Shown: in pieces, positions 10,822 to 17,875 of the stretch | How positions within the stretch are numbered: position 1 is the stretch's first letter | How the letters are laid out: each line of letters begins with the position of its first letter | Assembly (NCBI GenBank): GCA_022703445.1 | Contig: JAKLDR010000002.1 | Coordinates: forward strand, 1-64,000 | Direction: 5' to 3' | DNA length: 64,000 nt | Source: Planctomycetota bacterium | Lineage (GTDB): Bacteria; Planctomycetota; SZUA-567; JAKLDR01 | Translations under genes and position numbers: made by a program | The notes under the pieces: model-generated | What the model saw: the letters and a program-made list of their open reading frames with translations, nothing else | What the model was told of the DNA's origin: nothing | Database searches by the model: none

Positions 10822-11403
10822 ATGACCGCTCACCGCCTGTCAGAGACCCTCCTCTCCGTGGCCCTGGTCGCCGCCGCTTCGGGCTGCGCCTCGCGGGGGG
10901 CCGCCCCGGCCCCCGCCACGACCGCCGCCCCGGCGCGCCCGGGGGGCTTCACCACCTATCACAACGCCGAGAAGGGCTTCTCCGTGACCTTCCCGGCAGG
11001 CTGGGAGCGGCGCGACGGGCTCAAGGGCGCCACCGTCGCGGCGATCAGCCCGGCCGAGGGCCCGTCGGACCGCTTCCGCGAGAACGCCGCGGTGGTGGCC
11101 GAGGACCTGCCGGCCGGCACCGGCCTGGAGGACTACGCCCGGGCCTCGCGCGCGAGGATCCAGGCCTTCTTCCGGGACGACAACTACGAGGAGCACGAGT
11201 TCGCGCGGGTCCGGGTGGGCCCGGCCGACGGCTTCCGGCTGGTCTATTCGCACCGGCGCAACGGCCAGCCGCTCAAGCTGGTCACCTGGCTGGCCGTGAA
11301 GGGAAGCCGCGGCTTCGTGGTCTGCTGCGGCGCCGAGCCCGGGGAGTTCGACAGGTACCTGCCGCAGTTCGAGCAGATCGGCGGCAGCTTCGTGGCGCAC
11401 TGA
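10822..11403 (+). CDS. Small exported lipoprotein, PsbP/DcrB-like fold suspected
   Basis: 193 residues. A signal peptide ends in a lipobox (VAAASGC, Cys near residue 21), followed by a short Ala/Pro linker. The body begins YHNAEKGFSVTFPAGWERRDG, which resembles the first strands of PsbP/DcrB (DUF1795)-type small proteins; these have no single known activity. ATG 10822 is chosen over the in-frame TTG at 10807 because GGAG lies 9 bases upstream and the signal peptide then starts correctly. It is the first gene of a short plus-strand run with the GH20-like gene 25 bases downstream. The family assignment is tentative. Confidence 0.8.
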   Translation: MTAHRLSETLLSVALVAAASGCASRGAAPAPATTAAPARPGGFTTYHNAEKGFSVTFPAGWERRDGLKGATVAAISPAEGPSDRFRENAAVVAEDLPAGTGLEDYARASRARIQAFFRDDNYEEHEFARVRVGPADGFRLVYSHRRNGQPLKLVTWLAVKGSRGFVVCCGAEPGEFDRYLPQFEQIGGSFVAH

Positions 11404-11428
11404 CCGGCGCCCCGGGAGACCCACGAGC

Positions 11429-12925
11429 ATGGACTGCGAGTACCTCGTACCCTATCCGCAACGTCTGCGGCTCGGCGGCGCGGCCTTCCCCCGTCCCGAT
11501 GCGGTCCGGCTGTCCGGGCCGACCGCGGCGGCGGCGACCCTGGAGTCGCTGGAGCGCGACCTGGCCGGCCTGGCCGGGATCCGGCGCTCCCCGCGCGCGC
11601 CGTTCGCGGTCGAGCTGCGCCTGGCCCCGCGCGCGGCGCGGCCCGAGGGCTACCGCCTGGAGCTCGACGCGCGCGGCGCGACGGTGACCGCCTCCGACCG
11701 CCCCGGGCTGTTCTACGGCGCCCAGACCCTGCTCCAGCTGCTGGTGCTGGGCGGCCCGGAGCTCCGCCCGGTGCGCATCGAGGACTGGCCGGAGTTCGCG
11801 ACCCGCAGCTTCATGGTCGACCTGGGCCGCTCGACCTTCCCGGTGCCCTTCCTCGAGCGCATAGTGCGGGTCCTCTCGCGCCTGAAGATGAACACCCTGC
11901 ACCTGCACCTCAACGACGACCAGCTCTGCGGGCTGCGCTTCCGCAAGCTGCCGCTGGGCCGCGAGAACCCGGCGGCCATCACCCTGGACGAGTTGGCCGC
12001 CCTGGTGCGCTACGCCCGGCGCCACCACGTCACCATCCTCCCCGAGTTCGAGTGCTGGGGCCACGCCCAGTCGACCATCTACCACTTCCCGGAGCTCTAC
12101 GGCGGGCCGGGCATGTGGGGCGGGATGAGCTTCGGCATCGGCGAGCCGCTCTTCGCGCTCTTCGCCAGGGTCTTCGACGAGCTCCTGCCGGCGCTGGAGA
12201 CCGAGTGCGCGGTGCACGTGGGCCTGGACGAGGCCGAGTGGCACCTGCTGCCCTCGGTCCCGGAGGCCGAGCGCGGCAGGTACACGCCGACCACCCTGGT
12301 CGCGCGGATCCACGAGGAACTGCAGGCCGCGGCCCGGCGCCACGGCCGGCGGGCCACCATGCACCTGTGGGCCGACCACGGCGGCCGGCCGCTGCCGGCG
12401 GGACTGGAGGACCGGGTGGTCATCCAGCCCTGGAACTACGACCGGCGGCAGGAGCCGACCATCCGCGAGAAGATGCGCCGCCTGGCCGGGCGCGGCCGGA
12501 CCCCCATGATGATGGGCGGGGGCATGAGCTCGCTGGCCTACGGCGGCAGCTTCGCGGCCACCCGCCTCTGGTGCCGGCTGGGCGCGGGGAAGCCCAACGT
12601 CCGGGGCGTGACCGTCTGCCACTGGGAGGACAACGACCTCCCCGAGCGGATGATCGGGCTCTACGCCGGAGCCGACTACGCCTGGAGCCCGGAGACTCCC
12701 GTCGACCGGCGCGACGACCCCTATGACGAGAAGCTCCGCGGCGAGCTCGGCCGGCAGATGCGCCGCTGGCAGGCCGCGTTCGGCGACGCCGACGACGAGG
12801 GGCTGCGCCGCGACCGCGGACCGCACGTGGCCAAGGGCTACTACTGCTGGGGCCGCCGGGCCGGCAGGCCGGTCGCGCCAACCGTGGAACTGGCCCGGCC
12901 GGACGCGGCCGCGGCCTTCGAGTGA
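11429..12925 (+). CDS. Glycoside hydrolase family 20-like protein (beta-N-acetylhexosaminidase type)
   Basis: 498 residues without a clear signal peptide. An N-terminal GH20b-like domain (about 1-115) ends in GLFYGAQTLLQLL. The catalytic barrel starts near 120, with SFMVDLGRSTFP and LKMNTLHLHLNDDQ. The catalytic Asp-Glu pair is D267-E268 (VHVGLDEAEW); the usual GG before it is GL here. GH20 enzymes release terminal GlcNAc/GalNAc by substrate-assisted catalysis. The sequence is divergent from the more canonical GH20 at 39344, so substrate may differ. Its last codons overlap the frame leading into the downstream SppA-like gene. Confidence 0.85.
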   Translation: MDCEYLVPYPQRLRLGGAAFPRPDAVRLSGPTAAAATLESLERDLAGLAGIRRSPRAPFAVELRLAPRAARPEGYRLELDARGATVTASDRPGLFYGAQTLLQLLVLGGPELRPVRIEDWPEFATRSFMVDLGRSTFPVPFLERIVRVLSRLKMNTLHLHLNDDQLCGLRFRKLPLGRENPAAITLDELAALVRYARRHHVTILPEFECWGHAQSTIYHFPELYGGPGMWGGMSFGIGEPLFALFARVFDELLPALETECAVHVGLDEAEWHLLPSVPEAERGRYTPTTLVARIHEELQAAARRHGRRATMHLWADHGGRPLPAGLEDRVVIQPWNYDRRQEPTIREKMRRLAGRGRTPMMMGGGMSSLAYGGSFAATRLWCRLGAGKPNVRGVTVCHWEDNDLPERMIGLYAGADYAWSPETPVDRRDDPYDEKLRGELGRQMRRWQAAFGDADDEGLRRDRGPHVAKGYYCWGRRAGRPVAPTVELARPDAAAAFE

Positions 12926-12972
12926 CCTCCGGCCCGGGAATGGACCGGCCAGCGAGAGGAATGGAATACGCC

Positions 12973-13929
12973 ATGATGACCGCCATCCGCAAGCACTTCG
13001 CCGCCGCCGCGGCCGCCGCCGCGTTGCTGCTGGGGCTCTCCGGCTGCGGGCCGGACTACGCCACCGAGGAAACCCGCCTGGTCAACTACCGCCTGGACCG
13101 GGTCGAGGAGGGCCGCGGCCGCGGGGCCATCCTAATGATCCCCATCCACGGCGTGATCTCCTCCGACGACGGGGGCGCCCCGGCGGCCATCGCCATGCTC
13201 CGGCAGCTGCGCACCCGCGGGGAGCCGTCCGGCATCAAGGCCATCATCCTGCACGTGGACTCGCCGGGCGGCGGCGTGACCGCCTCGGACACGCTGGCCA
13301 ACGAGGTCCGGCTCTGCCGCGACAAGGGCTACAAGGTGGTGGCCTTCTTCAGCGACACCGCCGCCTCGGGCGCCTACTACGCCTCGGCCGGGGCCGACCG
13401 CATCGTGGCCCGGCCAACCGGCATCGTCGGGTCCATCGGCGTGATCATGATGCACTTCGACGCCCAGAAGCTGCTCACCGAGAGGCTCGGCGTCCGCGAC
13501 GAGAGCGTGGTCAGCGGCCCGTTCAAGGGCGCCCCCACCGTCTTCCGGCCGATGACCCCGGAGGAGCGCGCCTACCTCCAGAACATCGTCGACTCGCTCC
13601 ACGCCCGGTTCGTCAAGACGGTGGTCGACGGCCGGCGGATGAAGGAGGCGGACGTCCGCAAGGTGGCCGACGGCCGGGTCTTCACCGCCGAGCAGGCCCT
13701 GGCGGCCGGGCTGATCGACGCCATCGGCCAGCGCGAGGAGGCCATCGCCGAGGCCCGGAAGCTGGCCGGCGCAGACTGCCCGGTGTTCTTCTACCGGCGC
13801 GAGCCCGGCCTGCTCGAGCGGCTGATCGACGGCCAGGTTCGGGCCGGCTCCGGCCCGGTGCCTGACGAGGCCCGCACCCTGCTCAAGCTGGCCCTGGACG
13901 CCCGTCCGCTGTATCTCTGGAGGCCGTAG
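12973..13929 (+). CDS. SppA-like signal peptide peptidase lipoprotein (S49 family)
   Basis: 318 residues. The N-terminus has a hydrophobic segment and lipobox (LGLSGC, Cys25). S49 features: VDSPGGG (95-101), nucleophile Ser132 in ASGAYYASAGADRI and general-base Lys185 in SGPFKG, the Ser/Lys dyad of short SppA. The family degrades cleaved signal peptides or other membrane-embedded peptides on the outer face of the membrane. The start at ATG 12973 is preferred; upstream in-frame starts (12922, 12961) would push Arg/Pro-rich residues in front of the signal sequence. A strong hairpin follows the stop. Confidence 0.88.
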   Translation: MMTAIRKHFAAAAAAAALLLGLSGCGPDYATEETRLVNYRLDRVEEGRGRGAILMIPIHGVISSDDGGAPAAIAMLRQLRTRGEPSGIKAIILHVDSPGGGVTASDTLANEVRLCRDKGYKVVAFFSDTAASGAYYASAGADRIVARPTGIVGSIGVIMMHFDAQKLLTERLGVRDESVVSGPFKGAPTVFRPMTPEERAYLQNIVDSLHARFVKTVVDGRRMKEADVRKVADGRVFTAEQALAAGLIDAIGQREEAIAEARKLAGADCPVFFYRREPGLLERLIDGQVRAGSGPVPDEARTLLKLALDARPLYLWRP

Positions 13930-13954
13930 CCTGGGATCGACGCCTGAAAGAATG

Positions 13955-13980
13955 AGGGCCGCCGGATATCCGGCGGCCCT
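13955..13980 (+). terminator. Perfect 26-bp palindrome after the SppA-like gene
   Basis: A 13-bp arm (AGGGCCGCCGGAT) is followed directly by its complement, ending CGGCGGCCCT, 25 bases after the stop codon. There is no long T-run, only cttcgtct, so termination is likely but not a textbook intrinsic site. Confidence 0.6.
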
Positions 13981-14146
13981 CTTCGTCTGCAGGATGGTCG
14001 GGCCGACTGGCGCCCGTCCGAACCTGCCCGCGGTACCATAGCTGACTATATCGCCTGCGTGGCCGGTCCGCCAGTGCCATCTCATACCATAGCGCTGCGG
14101 ATTCTGGCCCGGAGCGCATAGCCCGGGCTGCCCAGAGGCCGTCGCC

Positions 14147-14232
14147 GGGCTCATGGGCTTACCTCGGGCTCACCGGGCTCATCAGCGGGCTCACGGGGCT
14201 CACGAAGATGAGCCCGGGCTCATCCGGGCTCA
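14147..14232. repeat. Array of the 7-base word GGGCTCA
   Basis: Seven exact GGGCTCA copies start at 14147, 14166, 14175, 14187, 14196, 14216 and 14226. One inverted copy (TGAGCCC) lies at 14209-14215 and a degenerate copy near 14155. Spacing is mostly 9-12 bases. It sits in a gene-free stretch (13930-14524) that otherwise holds only a terminator and a promoter. Confidence 0.8.
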
Positions 14233-14406
14233 TGATCCCGTAGATTCGGTGGGGAAAGCGATCTATCTCCGCAACTGGGTCACGCAAACACGAGGCGGCC
14301 GCTCGTGGAGAGGCTGGCGTGTGCGAGGCGAACATGCCCCAACGAGAGCCTTTATGGCGCGCAACCATCCGTCTCGCTGAGCCATGCGTGCGGCAGTTGC
14401 GATGAC

Positions 14407-14434
14407 TTGACAGGGCCACACCTCCACCAATAAT
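14407..14434 (+). promoter_or_regulatory. Promoter of the small lipoprotein gene
   Basis: TTGACA (14407-14412), 16 bases, AATAAT (14429-14434), about 90 bases upstream of the ATG at 14525. It is one of the best matches to the bacterial consensus in the window. Confidence 0.55.
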
Positions 14435-14524
14435 CAGCATCCGCCCAACCGGGTGTCCTCTAGCCTCCGGTGGGTCCGTGAAAAGGTGGGCTTGTCCCAA
14501 TCATTGTTCAGCAGGGATGAAAGA

Positions 14525-14950
14525 ATGACCAAGCGATCAAGAAGGATTGTCATCGGCGGCGCAGTTGCACTGATCCTTGTCGGGTGCTGTCTATTGGCTG
14601 TCCCCGGATGTGCACATGGCCGTCAACTGTCTGCCGCAGCGGCGGCGGACACACAACTCCAGACGGTGTTTTCACCGAAGGGTAGCCCTCTGACATATCG
14701 CAAGGAGATCCTTCTCCCCGCATCTTGCGGAAAGGAGCTCCGAGAGAATGAAGATTTCGTCGAGGTCTGGTCGGGCAAGGAGAAGCTTGGGTGGATATAC
14801 CTTGTGACCGAAAGGGGCCACATCCAACGGACAGGCTACCAACTTGTTGACAAGGAGTTTGTTCCCTTGGTCGGCCAGGAGTTAGATGAGAACGCCATAG
14901 ATACGTCCGAAGCCAAGGCTACTCTGATCGATGGTAAAGAATCTAAATGA
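14525..14950 (+). CDS. Small exported lipoprotein of unknown function, atypical base composition
   Basis: 141 residues. A basic N-terminus (MTKRSRR) is followed by a long hydrophobic segment and a lipobox-like AVPGCAHG. The mature part is mixed and charged (KELRENEDFVEVWSGKEKLGW); I recognise no family. The start is set by AGGGA about 8 bases before ATG 14525 and a consensus promoter upstream. The DNA is clearly richer in A/T than its neighbours, and it lies beside repeats and a transposase remnant, so transfer into the locus is plausible. Confidence 0.7.
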   Translation: MTKRSRRIVIGGAVALILVGCCLLAVPGCAHGRQLSAAAAADTQLQTVFSPKGSPLTYRKEILLPASCGKELRENEDFVEVWSGKEKLGWIYLVTERGHIQRTGYQLVDKEFVPLVGQELDENAIDTSEAKATLIDGKESK

Positions 14951-15002
14951 GAGCCGAACACCACGCCGGACGGTGTTCGTCGCCCCTCAGGCGGAGAGGC
15001 AT

Positions 15003-15021
15003 CGGGGTCAGATCTTGAATT
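15003..15021. repeat. REP-type word GGGGTCAGATCTTGAATT
   Basis: GGGGTCAGATCTTGAATT resembles the word commonly seen next to IS200-like Y1 transposase (RAYT) genes. A related GGGGTCAGGTCGCG lies within the adjacent remnant at about 15164-15180. This supports a former REP-transposase locus. Confidence 0.5.
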
Positions 15022-15025
15022 GCGC

Positions 15026-15190
15026 CTAGCGCTCTTGCGTTGATCGGGCATAGGCAATCAGCTCCTCCAGCTCCCGCCGCGCTCCGGACGAACGCGCCGC
15101 AGCCCGCGCTCGCCGGCACGCCGCCGTCACCGCGCTCGCGCTCCGGTGTCCCAGGAGCGCGGCCGGGGTCAGGTCGCGAATGGCGAATAG
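15026..15190 (-). pseudogene. C-terminal remnant of an IS200-like REP-associated transposase (Y1_Tnp)
   Basis: Only the last ~54 codons remain: FAIRDLTPAALLGHRSASAV, then an Arg/Ala-rich helix, ELEELIAYARSTQER and a stop at 15026. This looks like the DnaA-like helix-turn-helix tail found at the C-end of RAYT-type Y1 transposases. An in-frame stop closes the frame upstream and no catalytic HUH or Tyr part is present. The identification rests on a short stretch and is tentative. Confidence 0.5.
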
Positions 15191-15340
15191 TCAAGCCCAC
15201 TTCCTCCATGATCCAGCCTGATGTCAGGGGCTCCGTCCTCAGGAGACTATAGCCCGCCGCGCCGGGGCGTTCAAGGCCGCCCGCGGCCGGGGATTGTGAC
15301 GGGCGAAGGCGCGGCTCGGGACGGCTACCAGAGACGTCGG

Positions 15341-15703
15341 CTACGTTCGACGCTTTTCGATCCCATTGATCAGGCCGCTGATCATCTTGGCCATGACTTC
15401 GAGTTCAGCCCGCAGGGCACGATGTTGCGCCTCGTCCACCAGACTGCGGCGCCGGGCCACCTCCAGGAGCGGCACGCACTCGTGCGCCGAGCCTCGGGCG
15501 ATGGTGAAGAAGTTCCGGCGGTCGGCCTTGGTGAAGCGGCCGTTGCCCTCGGCGAGGTTGGTGGCGATGGAGAGCGAGGCGCGGTTGAGGTGGTCGGCCA
15601 GAAAGCCGTAGCCGCGCGGGAAAGTCTCGGTCAAAATGGTGATCTGCTCGACGAAGTCCACGGCCTTCTGGTATACGTCCAAGCTCTCGAACATGAAGGA
15701 CAT
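15341..15703 (-). CDS. Four-helix bundle protein (S23/IVP family, TIGR02436-like)
   Basis: 120 residues, the family's usual size. Signature features: FESLDVYQKAVDF at the start, TETFPRGYGFLADHLNRASL, SIATNLAEGNGRFT and FFTIARGSAHEC, followed by a C-terminal helix. The fold is that of proteins encoded in 23S rRNA intervening sequences and of the Avd accessory protein of diversity-generating retroelements. The function of free-standing copies is unknown. GAGGAGGA stands 6 bases before the ATG. A CAGGTGA-word repeat lies directly upstream. No reverse transcriptase or variable repeat is visible, so a DGR is not supported. Confidence 0.9.
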   Translation of the reverse strand: MSFMFESLDVYQKAVDFVEQITILTETFPRGYGFLADHLNRASLSIATNLAEGNGRFTKADRRNFFTIARGSAHECVPLLEVARRRSLVDEAQHRALRAELEVMAKMISGLINGIEKRRT

Positions 15704-15731
15704 ACGACATCCTCCTCAAACAGGCTTTGAG

Positions 15732-15849
15732 CAGGTGATCAGGTGAACAGGTGACCGCAGGTGAGCGGTCTTTCCGGCCAGCCATAGTCCCAGTCCTACC
15801 GGCTCTGTTGGTGCCTCTACTGCTCACCTGTTCATCAATTGCTCACCTG
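15732..15849. repeat. Array of the 7-base word CAGGTGA with inverted copies
   Basis: Direct copies CAGGTGA start at 15732, 15740, 15748 and 15758; inverted copies TCACCTG start at 15824 and 15843. The two groups form an inverted-repeat element of about 120 bases between the four-helix bundle gene and tRNA-Pro. Confidence 0.75.
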
Positions 15850-15854
15850 CTCTA

Positions 15855-15893
15855 CCAAACTGGCCGAGCCTGATTCAGGCTCGGCCAGTTTGG
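15855..15893 (-). terminator. tRNA-Pro transcription terminator, 19-bp perfect arms
   Basis: A 19-base arm (CCAAACTGGCCGAGCCTGA), one loop base and its exact complement. The first arm begins with the tRNA's own CCA end. The hairpin is extremely stable and ends in AGTTTGG. It could stop transcription from either side. Confidence 0.7.
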
Positions 15894-15969
15894 TCGGGGC
15901 GACTGGACTTGAACCAGCGACCTCCAGACCCCCAGTCTGGCGCTCTAATCCAAGCTGAGCTACGCCCCG
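15891..15969 (-). tRNA. tRNA-Pro (anticodon GGG), CCA encoded
   Basis: The cloverleaf was read by eye on the minus strand. Acceptor CGGGGCG pairs with CGCCCCG, discriminator A, encoded CCA. D-arm GCTC/GAGC; anticodon stem CCAGA/TCTGG around CTGGGGG; T-arm GCTGG/CCAGT-type with TTCAAGT. The anticodon GGG reads proline CCC/CCU codons. Its own promoter and terminator flank it, so it is a single-gene unit. Confidence 0.95.
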
Positions 15970-15980
15970 GCCGGCGGTTG

Positions 15981-16008
15981 ATTCTATGCATCGGGCCGGC
16001 ATCGTCAA
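15981..16008 (-). promoter_or_regulatory. tRNA-Pro promoter
   Basis: Minus strand TTGACG (16008-16003), 16 bases, TAGAAT (15986-15981), 11 bases before the mature 5' end. This is a clear reference for this genome's housekeeping promoter. Confidence 0.7.
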
Positions 16009-16057
16009 GGTCGCTTGGCGGAAAGGCCCGTGCGCCGGGCGCGGGGGCGTTTTTGCA

Positions 16058-16086
16058 TTGGCCATCCCATGGCCGCCGGCTACACT
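16058..16086 (+). promoter_or_regulatory. Promoter of the LppM-like lipoprotein gene
   Basis: TTGGCC (16058-16063), 17 bases, TACACT (16081-16086), 54 bases before the ATG. Weaker match than the other sites. Confidence 0.4.
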
Positions 16087-16140
16087 CTCCCCCCGGCGCC
16101 GTCCCGTCGACGGCCCGGGAAACGTTGGAGGAAGTCTGCG

Positions 16141-16884
16141 ATGTCCAAGTGGATGTTGGCGCTGGCAGGCGCCGCGCTGCTCGCCACCGGCGGGTGCATC
16201 AAGCTCGACCAGGAAGTGACCCTCAAGGCCGACGGCTCGGCCGACGTCAAGACCGTCTACGGCATGTCCGAGCAGGCCATCGCCCAGCTCGAAGCCATGA
16301 AGGAGATGGCCAAGAAGAACCCCAACATGAAGATGCAGTCGACCGGCCCGGAGCTGAGCTTCGACGAGGCCAAGATCCGCGAGGAGTTCCAGAAGCAGGC
16401 CGCCGAGGGCGTGGAGCTCAAGAGCTGCAAGGTCGAGACCAAGGACGGCTGGAAGTTCGCCACCATCGAGATCGCCTGCAAGGACCTGGGCGCGGCCTCC
16501 AAGGCCGGCCGGGCCACGGGCAACAAGGGCGGCTTCTCGCTCACCAAGAACGCCGACGGCAACTACGTCCTGGACCTGGGCGGCGCCAAGGAGCTCGGCG
16601 GGGACAACGACAAGCTCACCCCCGAGCAGAAGGCCCAGCAGCAGCAGATGGCCAAGGCCATGATGGCCGGCATGCGGGTCGCCATGAAGTTCAACCTGCC
16701 CGGCGACGTGCTCGAGACCACCTCGCTCGAGAAGTCCGGCCGCTCCGCCTCTCTGGTGCTGGACATCAGCGACGACAAGTTCTTCGAGAAGAGCGAGCAG
16801 ATGGGCAAGAAGGGCGCCCAGGTCATCTTCAGCGGCAAGGGCCTCAACCTCAAGGAGTTCAAGGCCGAGCCCGCCGCCAAGTAG
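16141..16884 (+). CDS. LppM-like lipoprotein
   Basis: 247 residues. Signal peptide with lipobox ATGGC (Cys near residue 18), directly followed by IKLDQEVTLKADGSADVKTVYG, the beginning typical of the LppM domain (an outer-surface lipoprotein domain, activity unknown). The middle is Lys/Gln-rich and helical (EQKAQQQQMAKAMMAG). The last third alternates strands and ends KEFKAEPAAK. The start is fixed by TTGGAGGAA 7 bases upstream of ATG 16141; longer in-frame starts lack both this and the signal peptide. Single-gene unit between its own promoter and a classic terminator. Confidence 0.88.
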   Translation: MSKWMLALAGAALLATGGCIKLDQEVTLKADGSADVKTVYGMSEQAIAQLEAMKEMAKKNPNMKMQSTGPELSFDEAKIREEFQKQAAEGVELKSCKVETKDGWKFATIEIACKDLGAASKAGRATGNKGGFSLTKNADGNYVLDLGGAKELGGDNDKLTPEQKAQQQQMAKAMMAGMRVAMKFNLPGDVLETTSLEKSGRSASLVLDISDDKFFEKSEQMGKKGAQVIFSGKGLNLKEFKAEPAAK

Positions 16885-16907
16885 CCTGCGACTGAGGAAC
16901 AATCGAG

Positions 16908-16938
16908 ACGGGCATCCGCAAGGATGCCCGTTTCATTT
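16908..16938 (+). terminator. Intrinsic terminator of the LppM-like gene
   Basis: Stem ACGGGCATCC, loop GCAA, stem GGATGCCCGT, then TTCATTT. The 10-bp stem, stable tetraloop and T-rich tail 24 bases after the stop make it a textbook rho-independent terminator. Confidence 0.9.
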
Positions 16939-16989
16939 GTCTGGAGCCGATTCTTGTATATGCAAAACACCAATTTACTAAGTGATGCG

Positions 16990-17048
16990 TATCGATAGTC
17001 AATATTAACAATAAATGGTTTGATTTGCTGGACGTTTTCGTGTAAATA
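16990..17048 (+). promoter_or_regulatory. Promoter and candidate operators of the DeoR-E1 operon
   Basis: TTGATT (17020-17025), 17 bases, TAAATA (17043-17048). Just upstream are the palindrome TATCGATA (16990-16997) and the near-palindrome GTCAATATTAAC (16998-17009). These are plausible binding sites for the DeoR-family product encoded immediately downstream. The region is strikingly AT-rich for this genome. Confidence 0.55.
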
Positions 17049-17080
17049 GCACAGATACGCACAGAAGGAGGGTTCGCAGC

Positions 17081-17860
17081 ATGCGCCACTGGGCTTACCG
17101 CAAGGAGAAGATCCTCAAACACATCGGAGAGAGCTCCTATGCTTCCGTGGCCGACCTGGCCAGGAAGCTCGACTGCTCGCAGATGACCATCCGCAGGGAT
17201 CTCTCCAAGCTGGAGTCGCTCGGGCTGCTGGAGCGCAGCCACGGCGGCGCCTCGGCCACCCGGATGATGCGGCTGGAGTTCTCGGTCGCCGAGAAGGCCG
17301 GCCGGCGTTCCGCCGTGAAGGCGGCCATCGCCCGCGCCGCGGTGGAGCTGGTCGGGCCGGGGCAGAAGCTGATCCTGGACATCGGCACCACCACCCTGGC
17401 CCTGGCCCGCGAGCTGCGCGCCCGACAGGGCATCGCCGTGGTCACGCCGTCGCTCGCGGTGGTCTCGGTCCTGCTGTCCGCGCCCGGCGTGGAGTGCATC
17501 CTGCTCGGCGGAACGGTGCGCGAGACCGCCCCGGACCTCTTCGGCCCGATCCTGGAGGACAACCTCTCCCGCATCCACACCGACTGGGCCTTCGTGGGCT
17601 GCGACGGCATCTCGGTGGCCGGGGGCATCACCGCGTCCGACCCGCGCACGGCCCGCTCCACCGGGCTGATCATCGGCTGCGCGGCCAAGGCGGCGCTGCT
17701 GGTCGATTCGTCCAAGGCCCAGAGCGACTCCTTCATCCGCTACGCGCGCTTCGAGGACTTCGACTACCTGATCACCGACGCGGGCATGCCCGCCGAGGTG
17801 CTGGAGGCGGCCCGGGCCGCCTCCGTCCAGGTCATCACCGTGCCGGCCGAGCCGGCCTGA
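17081..17860 (+). CDS. DeoR-family transcriptional regulator
   Basis: 259 residues, normal for the family. The N-terminal winged helix shows YASVADLARKLDCSQMTIRR and LESLGLLERSHGGA. The C-terminal DeoRC sensor domain shows ILDIGTTTLALARELR, ECILLGGTVR and AFVGCDGI. DeoR proteins repress sugar or nucleoside catabolic genes and respond to a phosphorylated intermediate. AGGAGG lies 10 bases before ATG. Only 15 bases separate it from the fused E1 gene, so it most likely controls itself and that gene. Confidence 0.93.
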   Translation: MRHWAYRKEKILKHIGESSYASVADLARKLDCSQMTIRRDLSKLESLGLLERSHGGASATRMMRLEFSVAEKAGRRSAVKAAIARAAVELVGPGQKLILDIGTTTLALARELRARQGIAVVTPSLAVVSVLLSAPGVECILLGGTVRETAPDLFGPILEDNLSRIHTDWAFVGCDGISVAGGITASDPRTARSTGLIIGCAAKAALLVDSSKAQSDSFIRYARFEDFDYLITDAGMPAEVLEAARAASVQVITVPAEPA

Positions 17861-17875
17861 CACCGAGGAGAAGCC

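Noticed and set aside
14147..14232. CRISPR or iteron array at the GGGCTCA repeats
   Set aside because: Words are only 7 bases with 2-5 base gaps; no cas genes, and no replication initiator gene nearby.
15341..15703. Diversity-generating retroelement based on the Avd-like four-helix bundle
   Set aside because: No reverse transcriptase, template repeat or variable-repeat target gene could be found nearby.
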